Assembly: GCA_027559495.1 (NCBI GenBank)
Contig: JAMXSV010000023.1
Span: 1,860,001-1,924,000, forward strand
DNA: 64,000 nucleotides
DNA from: Aurifilum marmelostoma
Taxonomy: Eukaryota; Ascomycota; Sordariomycetes; Diaporthales; Cryphonectriaceae
Reading direction: 5' to 3'
The notes beneath the pieces were generated by a model, which searched no databases, was not told the DNA's origin, and saw only the letters and a program-made list of their open reading frames with translations. Below are positions 22,285 to 32,900 of this stretch, piece after piece. The stretch's first letter is position 1; every line of letters begins with the position of its first letter. Both the position numbers and the translations under genes were made by a program.

Positions 22285-24249
22285 CGTTTCCGCCTCTAAA
22301 GAGCTTCCTGTGTGCGAGGTAGGTTTGCCAGTGGGGTTGGGTGCGCTCCCATGCAACAGTGGACAACCAGGGTCAGTGGCTCAATGCCACAACCTTGGTG
22401 TGGGAGCCCTGGACAACCGGAGGGTCGAGGGACTCGAAGGGAAGCTAACTGGTTTTGTGGCTCTCCTCTTTTCCAAGGCAAGGCCTGGCCAGACTTGACC
22501 CGGAGCTGTTGCTGTGAAAGGCGTCGAAAAGGTATGTCGATTTGTGGTTTGCTGGGTTGCAAAAAGGCCAGTCAGCAGCTCAGAGGAATTGCAAGGGGGG
22601 GGAAGCTAGAAAGGGCATCGGAGGCTTGGACGGGCCGACAGCCGTCACGTTGGTCTCTAGGCGGTCCGTGCTGAGGGCGTCTTGATATACCATATAAAGA
22701 TCAAGAAAGAGACGAGAGAAATTGTAACAAGAAGTAATTGTCCTCTCCCCAATCAGAGTAATCCGTCTCTCCTCTCAAGATTGCAGTTCTGCGCACGTTA
22801 TACTTTTGACTGTTTACAAAGTGCACCCACCCTTCATCTAGCATTGAAATAGGTTTGAAGAAAAATTAGAAAGGAAAAAGAGAAGGAAAAGGCACCCTAC
22901 AAGAGCGCCTGGTCCCAGCAATTAGACTATTCGGCCTTTTCCCAAAGTCAGCAGTAGATGCTGAGCTGAGTCTCGCTCGGCCGATCTATTCAGCAGCACG
23001 TGTATCGAGGGCCCCCCTGGAGGACAGCGCGGAGATACGATGGATCATCATTGGTGCAACATTTGGCCGAAGTAAGTAGGAATTATCTGTTCGAAAAGCA
23101 TGAAGCATCAGTCGAGAGTTGGCAAGATAAATGTGATAATGCTTGCTATTCTTCAGCACATATTTCTCGCAATAGTCTCCCACTAAATTCAATGCTCAGA
23201 CACGTCTTGTTTGAAAGAAATGAGAAATGAGTCCTTCGTTGCCGATGATACTCTTCTGCTCAATATGAGCGAGGTGCATACAGCCAATGATTGCCTCATA
23301 GGAAGACGGACAAAGAACAAACGTCTTGTTGTGGAGGCGAGAACGTTTCGAAACGGTCTGCTCAACAAGACCGTCAGACTGTGTCGCATCTGGCGTACAA
23401 GGGCGTCAAGCATTCAATCTCAACGTAACATGAGTTGATTATCGTCTTGAGGGACTCACAGACTGCACCCTTGGAGCAATCTGATGTTGCTTGTCTCCTC
23501 AATCAAAGTCACGTCCGTTGAGAGGTCCACAAAATCGCATCGACTTCAGGTCAGCAGGGCATGAGCACCATGAATCCTACCTCGCATCTTCAGGGCGATA
23601 GAGAAGCTTATCCTTTATTTCCGTGCCCGACTTCCGAGCGCACGAGGTCCTACATGTAGTTGTCGTCTGCAGGTCATTATCAATGCAGCCCATTTGCAGG
23701 GTCTCTCTTTTCCTCCTGCGGGCGGTGGGCACCGCAGTGCACAAGGAAACAGTGGTCCCTGCAGGCAGAGATACCGCAGCCCCCAAGACATGAACCTATC
23801 AAGATGCAATCCGGCATGATATTTACTCCTCACGCAAACGGCCGTCAAAATGATGCAACAGCCGGTGATGGGACGACATTTGGCCGATTGTCGGATTTGA
23901 GGTGGGAAGACGTGATCGGCCAGCAGCTGTCGCAATCCATTTCCCCACACGCAGCGGCCGTATAATTAGTAAGTATCAAGAATGTGACCATCCGTGAACA
24001 ACTTGCTGGGCGCATGTGCGTGTATATATACAAGAGGAAGAAGACAGGCTAGCTTCAGACCAGAGGACGTCGATACTATCGGAGGTGTGAATGATCGAGT
24101 TGGTCATCAAACTGCTGAAACACAGCAGTAGAAATAACATTTGAGACGCACAGACTGGGCACGCCCATCACCACCAGCCCTACTTATTTATTTATTTTTC
24201 ACATAGCATTCTCATAACTACTTTGTTCTCAAACCCAGAGCTGCCCAAG
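22285..24249. other. Intergenic spacer between divergent genes, 2 kb
   Basis: No supportable gene. It holds the promoters of the P450 (-) and the flavin monooxygenase (+). An A-rich stretch at about 22850-22895 and T-rich tetranucleotide repeats (TTTA) just before 24210 are the only local features noted. Confidence 0.5.
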
Positions 24250-25416
24250 ATGCCTCTCGAGTTCATCTCCATGACCTTTCCGAATGCCTCTACGGAGCTG
24301 GAACCCATCCCTGGCGCCCCCGCCGACCCGGACTTTATCAAGCGATATGCCCGCGGCCTGGACGACTATGACTTCAACTACACCCTCATCCCCTACGACT
24401 CGGGCGGCTTCGACCCCTTCACCATCGGCGCGACGATCCTGTCGGCCACGGAGAAGGTCAGCGTCGTGATCGCCCTCCGGCCCAACACCATGTACCCCAC
24501 CGTGGCGGCCAAGATGCTCGCCACGCTCAACCACCTGGGGCGCGGCCGCGTGGTGGTGCACTTTATCGCGGGCGGCAGCGACGTCGAGCAGGGCCGCGAG
24601 GGCGACACCCTCGACAAGGACAGCCGGTACGGCCGGCTCGAGGAGTACATCAAGATCCTGCGGCGGGCGTGGTCGTCCAGCGAGCCGTTCGACTGGGAGG
24701 GCAAGTACTACCAGTTCAAGGACTTTTCCAACCGGGTGCAGCCCATCGGCGGGGCCAAGGCCATCCAGGTCTCGGTCGGCGGCTCCTCGCCCGAGGCGTA
24801 CCGCATCGGCGGCTCCCTGGCCGACATCTTTGGCCTGTGGGGCGAGCCGCTCAAGGAGACCAAGGAGCAGATCGACAAGATCTATGGCGAGGCCGAGAAG
24901 GCCGGGCGCGCCCCCGACGACAGGCCCCGCATCTGGGTCACCTTCCGGCCCATCGTGGCCGAGACGGACGAGCTCGCGTGGAGCAAGGCGTACCGCACCC
25001 TCGACGTGCTCAAGGAGAACCGCGCAAAGGGCCAGGGCAAGGTGCCGGCCAACGCCCCTCCGCCACAAAACGTCGGCTCGCAGCGCCTTCTGGACATTGC
25101 GTCCCGGGGCGACGTGCAGGACCGCTGTCTCTGGTACCCTACTGTGACGGCCACCAACGCCCGAGGTGCGTCCACGGCGCTGGTGGGGTCGTATGATACC
25201 GTGGCGGAGTCCCTGCTGGACTATGCGAAGCTCGGTGCGGACCTGATCTCCATTCGTGGCTATGATAATATCAACGATAGTATCGACTACGGGCGGTTCA
25301 TCCTTCCCAAGGTTCGGGCGGGTCTGAAGACGTTGAACGGGACAGACAACGCCGCCAAGGACGCGAAGGCTACGAACGGCTCACAAGTGGCATCAGTGGC
25401 AGCGGAGGGAGTTTAA
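24250..25416 (+). CDS. Luciferase-like flavin-dependent monooxygenase (SsuD type)
   Basis: Intronless gene of 388 residues from the first ATG (MPLEFISMTF); the frame extends upstream only to TTG. It is a TIM-barrel LLM-class protein. The visible blocks are typical of alkanesulfonate monooxygenase relatives: ALRPNTMYPTVAAKMLATLNHLGRGRVVVHFIAGG, DRYGRLEEYIKILRRAW-like, VQVSVGGSSPEAYRIGG, and a C-terminal SLLDYAKLGADLISIRGYDN. Family members use reduced FMN and oxygen to release sulfite from sulfonates or to oxidise other small substrates, usually with a partner flavin reductase; no reductase lies nearby. Codon third positions are strongly G/C and there is no intron, in contrast to most neighbours. 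This is compatible with an origin by transfer from bacteria or with strong codon selection. A hydrophilic Ala/Asn-rich tail of about 25 residues ends the protein. Confidence 0.88.
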   Translation: MPLEFISMTFPNASTELEPIPGAPADPDFIKRYARGLDDYDFNYTLIPYDSGGFDPFTIGATILSATEKVSVVIALRPNTMYPTVAAKMLATLNHLGRGRVVVHFIAGGSDVEQGREGDTLDKDSRYGRLEEYIKILRRAWSSSEPFDWEGKYYQFKDFSNRVQPIGGAKAIQVSVGGSSPEAYRIGGSLADIFGLWGEPLKETKEQIDKIYGEAEKAGRAPDDRPRIWVTFRPIVAETDELAWSKAYRTLDVLKENRAKGQGKVPANAPPPQNVGSQRLLDIASRGDVQDRCLWYPTVTATNARGASTALVGSYDTVAESLLDYAKLGADLISIRGYDNINDSIDYGRFILPKVRAGLKTLNGTDNAAKDAKATNGSQVASVAAEGV

Positions 25417-26971
25417 GCTGATGACGACGACAGGATGCTGTTTACAGGATAGAGGCTTCTGATGTTAGGGACTGGGAACTCTGAAGGAGATGGATGGCAT
25501 ATCACAAGGGAGGGGAACAGATTGCGCAATCCCCCATACGATATGATGAAGCAACAGGCAGGCCTATCTAAGACTGAGATATTATTGTCAAATGACAAAT
25601 GATTTACGAACCAATCAAGACACACTTTGGGACGTTTGTTTGCTCCTCATTACTCAACATCCTCCGGGGGGGTTTTCTATAACACCCAATAAATTGTTGC
25701 CCAACCTCGGTCGGGATTTTGTGATCAGTTGGCCAACAAGGTTTCAATAGTGCCTCGTATCAGTGTCAATAAAATTGACCAAGGGCAGTCGCATGAAACT
25801 TGATACGAGAGTATATAGGAGACCTCTCTTAACAGAAAACATGTTCAAGGAATATAGTAGGGATGCTTGACAATAATGATAATATTGTATTAGGAGAGAA
25901 GGTTTTGAAGCAACTATCCAACAGAGATGTTTCTGATGGAAAACACACACTAAAGAATAATTCCCGTTTTGTCCAACATTTTAAAGACCACCCTCTCGGA
26001 TTGCAAGTGAACCATGCCTGTCCTTGTCAACAAGCCCCCATCAAAAACCAGGCCTTGACGATAGTTTCGGGGGGTCTGACGTCTGGGAAGAATTATTAAC
26101 ACCCTTGACAAGATCAGTGGGGCCGATGGATGATCCACCAGGCGCATCTCAAGGACAGGATCGAGCATGAGCAACAGTACATGGGATATAGATCTCTTGT
26201 CGTTTCAAGAGATTGTTCAAGTTTGTTCAGTCTGTCATGTACCCTCTCTGTAAGTAAGATGATGTTGCGTATTCATAATTGCAGGAATATATACCAACAA
26301 AACAGCATAGGAATCATCGTGCCAGCCAAAAGAAATCCCCGTCCGCCCTTCTGTTTCCCCCTCCCCGCAGCACAAGACTGTGTTAGGATGACGGAGCGAT
26401 GCTACCCTCCTTCGCGTAAGCCACCCACCACAAACCAACCCCCCCCTGTCTCTTCTCAGCAAAGGATCCTGGATCACAGGGCTCAAACTGGCCCTTCAGC
26501 CCAAATTTCGATGCTAGTGCATGATGACGACTGTTGTTTTATGAGAGAGAGAGAGAGAGAGTGTGTGTGTGTGTGTGAGTGAGTGAGATGCTATTCTTCT
26601 TCTTCCAGGTTTCGCCACACTCCCGCCCTGGATTCAAGCCACACAAGATAAACAGCCCATTACATACATATGTGCTACGTACATACATACTTTCTGTACC
26701 TGTATCTGTCTTGTATCATCGTCCATTTCTCCTCGAACATCCATCACCTCGACCCACATCCCGGGCTGGACATCTTTTTAATCCTCGGAATTTCCCCTGA
26801 GCCTGTGTCGTGCAGGACGACCTTTTGACAGCCTGCACGCGCATCACGACCCACAGCTGCACTGAATATAAATCCGGGGAGGTGGCTCCGGCCACCATCA
26901 ATCATCTTTGTCGAGTACCATCTCCCAAGACTTGATATCATCACCACAACGACAACCACCACGACGCCGCG
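25417..26971. other. Intergenic spacer, 1.6 kb
   Basis: No gene is recognised. AT-rich in the middle (about 25680-26300). A GA/GT microsatellite lies at 26543-26590, and a C/T-rich leader precedes the next ATG. Confidence 0.5.
26543..26590. repeat. (GA)n-(GT)n compound microsatellite
   Basis: About nine GA units are followed by about nine GT units and then GTGA repeats, some 380 bases before the ATG of the next gene. Confidence 0.9.
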
Positions 26972-29479
26972 ATGGAAGGCCTCAAGCTCATCGCCCAGTC
27001 GACCTTTGACCGACACCAAAAGTTCCGCCCCAGCACCAGCGAGGGCCCATACCGGTACAACGTCATCGAGATCGGCGCCTTTCCCCCGTCGTCGCCATCC
27101 TCGTCACAGTACAACGGCAACACGGCCGCGGCAAGACGACAGCCCAGCTCCCAGAGCATCACGCCCACCACCGCTGCTGGTGCGCCCGCCGGTGGCGGCA
27201 ATGCCTCCGCCTCCTTTTCCTCCTCCAAACAGCAACAGCAGCAGCAACAAAATGGAGCTGGCAGTAGCGGCGCAGGCGTGGTGAAGCGCGTCACTATGAA
27301 CGAGTGGATGGTGTTTGAGGATGACCTGCCTGCGTTCATGAAAAAACGCCCTGTCGACTTCGCCCCGCACCAGACAGATGAGAGGTCCAAGGCCGCCGCC
27401 GACCCGGGCTCCTCGAGGAGTTTCAGCCTGCCCAGCAAGATGGGAGGAGGAGGAGCGACAAGCAGCAGTAACAATACAGGCAGGGAAGGCCACAGCAGCC
27501 GCGGCCAAGAGACAGAAGCCGTGGCGTCGATGAAATTGGTATGCATCCAGCGCATCGAGCCTGACGAGGACGAGGACGAGGACGACTACGACTATCACAC
27601 CAGATCAGACTACAACACCCTCGCCATATCGCGCGACACTTTTCTGCGCCTCTGTGTGAACCTCATGGACGCAGACCACTGCGCCCTGTACTACCTGGCC
27701 CGCGAGTATGACGGCTTCCACGAGTTCACCGACCAGGCCAGAGGCATCGTGACCAAATTTGTCGGCACGTCGCAGTACGCGCTCATCTGGACGTTCAACC
27801 GGCGCACCCTCGAGACAAGAGGACTTTTCATCGACAGGTGTCAGAGGTGGCAGGCCAAGGACAGCCACGTCCCGCCGTCCACGCTGGCCTCGCCCGTCGT
27901 GCCCAGCAGCAGCAGCATGCACCGCGCCGGTGGCCCGGGCAGCCCGCCCGTGACGCCCGTGAGCAGGCTGGCGCATGACGATACCAGCAGCCTGCACTCG
28001 ACGCCCAGCAAGAGGTGGACGAGGAACAGGTCCGGCAGCGTCACGGCCAGCAAGGCCTGGCAGGGGTTCCGGGAGACGCTGAATGTATATCGGGGGTTTC
28101 TTTTCACCTCGCAGCTGCTGAGCTTCGTCACCTGCGTGCACCTGCTGCGATCCTTCGACGACAAGGTGAGCGAGGACGATCTCCCACTTGTCAAAGGTGT
28201 CGAGGCCAGTCTCAGCAGTGTCAGAGATACCATCTCGACAGAAGGTCTTGTGCCAGCACAAGGAGGAGGAGGAGGAGGACCGTCTCCAGACCACCACCAC
28301 CACCACCACCACCACATGGTCAACGGATTAATGGCCACTACCCAGACCAGCAGTTTCGCCCTCGTCCCCGACCCGCAGAACAACAACCCTTTTGCGCCCT
28401 CCACACCACCAGCCGAGTCAGAAAAGATGACCGACCATAGCAACACCAACAATCCATCAAGGATCACTACGTCTAATGATAGGCTCGGGGCCGTCCGTGG
28501 TGGAAAGCTGTTGGCCTCACAGATAGCGACCATTAACAAGGTCGACACCAGCCTGTCCAACAAGCTACGTCACCTGACCATGACCAGAAGCATCCTCGAG
28601 GTCATTGCCCGCGAGCACGAGACCGTCATCGTCGACGTCGTGGCCCCACAGTTCCTAGACCGCTACCACTGGGCCATGGAGAGCATCAACGAGGCCATCC
28701 CCGCCCTCGAGAGGCACATGGCCTCCCTCGAGGACTACCTGCGCTACCTAAAGGGCCGATCCGAGAGGCTGACCGGGCTGGTACGTAGTCTCATCACCCT
28801 GATCTCCCTCTCCTCGGCTCCTCCCCCCAATCTGCTCCTCGTGCTCTTGACTTTTCTTCTTCTCGAACTCAATCTGATGCGTTAAGCCTCAGGTGCCATG
28901 AGGCTGATAGCCGGTCAGATCTCGGCCGTCTCGTCGTCAATGCCGTCCCACGCCTCCGCGGTGCAGGTGGTGCAGATGGGGGATACGGCGGCCGAGACGG
29001 CGACCAGGCGGCTGCTGCGGCTGTTCTTCTCGAGGCCGATGACCACGACCAGCCTTGTGCAGGCGGAGGAGGAGGAGGAGGAGGAGGAGGAGGAGGGGAA
29101 AGAGGAGGGAACATACGAAAGTCCTCCGGCGGCGGCGGCGGAGGAGGAGGAGGAGGCGAACGAGAAGAACACCAATCACCACAACAACAACCTAAGCAGC
29201 AGCAACAAAAGCAGCGCCCTGACCCGTCGCCGCAGCAGCGTCGCGGGAGAAGTCTTGGTTTTTATGCCAGCTATATTCTCCGCGGCAATTACAGCCATCG
29301 TCTCACTTAGGCCCTCTCTTGCCAGACCCTCGTTCTTGACCATCCCCTGTGTCGTTGTCGTGGTTTGTGGCTGGCGCTTCATTGCCCCCAAGGAATGTCT
29401 CCAGGATGAAGAATCTCACCGGCAGGACGAGGGAGGAGAAGGTCAGTGGGGAGGGGAGGGCATACCGACATCTGGGTAG
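26972..29479 (+). CDS. Low-complexity protein, possibly CorA-like; 3' end uncertain
   Basis: The first exon (26972 to about 28784) is solid: about 604 codons with conserved-looking blocks separated by Ser/Gln/Gly, Asp/Glu and His (eight His at about 28291) tracts. Blocks such as NEWMVFEDDLPAFMKKRP, LAISRDTFLRLCVNLM, ALIWTFNRRTLETR, TSQLLSFVTCVHLLRSFDD and the helical stretch ending SLEDYLRYLKGRSERLTG resemble a Sordariomycete family with a CorA/MIT-like helical stalk. This is from memory and uncertain. The 3' end is ambiguous. The strong donor GTACGT at 28781 leads to a stop two codons after the AG at 28892. The weaker donor at 28785 gives an open frame to 29479 with an acidic poly-Glu tract and one hydrophobic stretch. 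Reading through without splicing stops at 28885. The coordinates given assume the second option (799 residues). Confidence 0.5.
29065..29096. repeat. (GGA)n trinucleotide repeat
   Basis: About ten GGA/GAG units, coding for a poly-Glu run if the frame to 29479 is used. A second GGA/GGC cluster lies at about 29125-29157. Confidence 0.85.
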
Positions 29480-29935
29480 ACCAGAGGAGAGGAAGACCAG
29501 CAGCATCTGGAGGCCTTGTAACGTTTTAAGATTCTGATGAGAAACAGATAGTCGTAATGTTTTGTGTCGAGTGAGAGATCTAAGGGGTTCAGGACTGAGT
29601 CCCACCGAAGCAAATTCACATGGTCGCGAAGCCTGATCACGTTTGTACGTATTCATCACAGGAGATCGTCACAGACGAGAAACAAGCTCAATTTCCGGCA
29701 ACAGAAAGAGACATGAAATTTATCTCCTATATAAATAGAATACCAACGCCATGACCAGAACAAGAAGAGACGAAAAAGAGGAAAGGAAGAACCAAAGCAT
29801 ACAATGCTAATAATACCATGAATCTTTGTATATCCGTACACACTCTTGTCCATGAACCCTGTGTGATAAGAAACTTATGAAATTGTACAGCATCAATACA
29901 AACATTCACCAAGCTCTCCTCCGTGTTTTCTCTCT
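29480..29935. other. Convergent 3' spacer
   Basis: AT-richer spacer between the tail of the + strand gene and the stop codon of acetyl-CoA carboxylase. No gene is seen. Confidence 0.6.
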
Positions 29936-32900
29936 TTACGAGGAAAGCTGCTTCAGCAGTGCCTCCTTCTCCGCCACAGGGAGGTTCGATAGCGCGGCGC
30001 GCACGCCCTCGAAGGCGTTCTTGTCCACCAGCAGCTCGGCAATGTGCGACCGCGTCGCTTCCGTCTTCATGGCGGCCACCTTCTCGTTGACCACCTGCCG
30101 GTTCTCTTCGTACCACAGAGCAACCTCGCGGTCTGAGCCGTCGAACTTGGCGATCCCGCTCCAAGCCTTGAGCAGTGAGAGGTGGCGGCTGCGCAGGGAG
30201 GCAGAGTCCTTGTTCGCCACAGACGTGACGGTTGCAGCCATGCGGCGCAGGATGTACTCTTCGTTGAGACGTCTGCGCACGCGCCAGTAGAAGTACCGGC
30301 GAGACTCGCGCCACTCGAGCTGATCCCGGATCACACCCTTGGCCTTCATACGCCCAGCCCGGTCGTGCAGGTCGGCAAACTGCAGACTGATCTGGGAGTA
30401 GATGGGCAGGAGCAGCTCCTCGCGCTCGGCAATCTTCTGAGTAATCGCATCAACCTCCTCCTTAGGAGCCCCGCTGGACTGTGCGGTGGCCAGGGTCTTC
30501 TTGAGGGCGGCGTAGGTGGGGTCGTTGCGCGCCATGGTCGCCAGCTGCTTGTCCTTGCGGTACTTGATGCCAATGATGCCCTCGGGTTCCAGAACACCAC
30601 CACGGGCCTCCACATCGGCGTACATCTCCATGACGGTCGGGTTGATGGTGGGATCAACGACGACCCAGGAACCTCCACGGAGCTCACCGTAGGGCGGGAT
30701 GTAGACGAAGATGGGCTGCTCGTACTTGACGAGGGCGTCGACGATGAAAGAGCCATACTTGAGCACCTCGTTGTACATATCGCGCTGACCACCAGAGAAA
30801 CCACGCCAGTTGGCGAGGATCATGAGCGGCAGCTGCTCACCATAGTTGAAGTCATTGATGGCCTGCGCAGTCTTGAAGGCAGAGTTGGGGTACCACACAC
30901 CACCGGCCTCCTGGCTTACCTGCTCAATAGAGTCGGGATTCGCAGGGTCAGCAGGCGTGACATTCTCAATGGACCGCGTCTCGACCGCAATGACACCCAT
31001 GGGGATACCGCCGAGGCGAGCACGGCCGACAACCACGGTCCTGGCCCAGCCGCCGAGAGTCTCGACGAACGAGTCCTTGTCGAACAGACCAGGCTGGAAA
31101 TCATCGCCGTCCTGCTTGCCAGCAATCATCCACCGCACATCATGGGGCACACGAGGCGCGGGAGTAAAGACAACGTCACGGTCCCAGGTGTCGGCGCTCG
31201 GGGCAACAGGCACAGGGTTGTTGCGCTTGTCAGGCACAAATGACATCCACTTCACGATCTTGGAAATACCAGCCATGTCGTCATCAGCAGTCATGTGGGA
31301 CACACCGTTGCGGTACATGATCTGGGTGCCACCAAGCTGCAGGTTGGAGGTGTAGACCTCGCGACCCAGCAGGTTGTTGAGAGCAGGAGCACCGGTGAGG
31401 ATGATAGGCTGGCCCTCAACCTGGACAGCACGCTGGCCTAGGCGGACAAGATAGGCACCGATACCTATCGGAGATTTGGTTAGCCAAAAAAAAAAAAAAA
31501 AAAAAGAAATCGAAACAAGAAGAGAAAAGCTTGCTGGCAAGGCGATAATAACTTACCGACAGAGCGGCATGTGACGAGTGTGCAGGTGAAGATGTCGTTG
31601 TAGGCACGGCTGGTGGCACCGGCAATGAGACCAGAGCCGCGCAGACACTCGACACCGAGGCCATCCTCTTGACCGACAATGGTGACAATCTTGTGTCTCT
31701 TCTCACCGTCCTCGACCACCTCTTCGGTGATGACGGAGCTCTCGAAACGCTTCTTGGTCTCGTCATCCAGGTACAGGTACTTGAAGCCGGCCTCCTGCTT
31801 CTCGGGGTCGTTGAAGGCGACCTTGAAGTGTGGCATGAGCTCGGTGGCAACACCCAGACGGGCACCAGAGTTGGCAGACAGGTAAATGCGGGGGATGCCA
31901 AGCTTGCGGGCCAGCTCGGTACACTTGTTGAAGTAGTGGTCCTCCTTGGGGCCGAAGGAGCCAATCTGGTAAGTGATGTCGTTGGCAATGAGCACGAACT
32001 TGCGGCCACGAGGGTACTCGGGCGTGCGGGCGTTGATAAGCCAGCCGACCATACCACAGGTGTTGGTGCCGGGCTCGCGGGAGACCTCGGCCAGCTTGTC
32101 TGCGTCGTCGAGGACAAGCTCGCTAAAGTCGATGCACTCGCCGACCGGAGGCTGCTTGTCGGCAAGAGCCGGAGTGACCTTGGTGGCCTCGACCCACGAG
32201 TTCTGGATGGCCTGACGGAACAGCTCAGGGAAGTCATACACGTACTGGGTTCCCATCAGGTGGGCCTTGTACCGCTTGGGCTGCAAGTGGTTCTTGGCCG
32301 GGTATGGCAGCGAGACGGGCAGCAGATGCATGGCGCCGATTTTGGTAGTGCCGCCAAGGGAGTGGAACACCCACTCCCCCTTCTCGGACTTGCGCTCGGC
32401 ATACACCTCGACCTGGACGACAAACCCAGAAGTGTTGGTGATGATGACGCGCAGAGGATAAGGAGTGCCGGTGGACGGATCGGTGCAGATGATGCGGATC
32501 TCGACCTGGGCAACACGGAGGCGCCATCCTCTGGGCCCGAACCTGTCAAGGAAGCCCTGTAGCGAGTATTCGACCTCACGCGGCTGGAGCTGAAAGACGG
32601 GCGAGAAGTTGATGAAGAGGTGGTTCAGGTCGGAGTTGTTGTTGCCAATAATCTCGAGGGCATCAAAGATGTCATTGACAACGCGATCAGCCTCAGAGAT
32701 CAAGTACTCAGCCGTAGGAATCTCATCACGGAGTCTGCCGGGACGAATGACAGCGCGTGTGAAGTAGCGCTTGTCTGCCTCGTTCTCCTTGGCGGTAGCC
32801 TCATATACGTGGATGTTCTTGTTCTCAGTGAAGACGGGCTTGATCTTGAACTTGGACAGGCGGTTCAGCTCCAGCTGGAAGGCCAGGGCCGGCTCCGTGT

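Noticed and set aside
24229..25068. 279-codon open frame opposite the flavin monooxygenase
   Set aside because: Leu/Val/Arg/Gly-biased antisense translation caused by G/C third positions; no motif, and the sense strand is a clear family member.
20485..25416. Secondary-metabolite cluster (P450 plus flavin monooxygenase)
   Set aside because: No backbone synthase (PKS, NRPS, terpene cyclase) or cluster-type zinc-finger regulator was seen in the window; two oxidases alone do not make a cluster.
30182..31243. 353-codon open frame (+), and similar ones at 31669-32562, 32620-33696 and 34687-35745
   Set aside because: All are antisense to acetyl-CoA carboxylase, one of the most conserved genes in the window.
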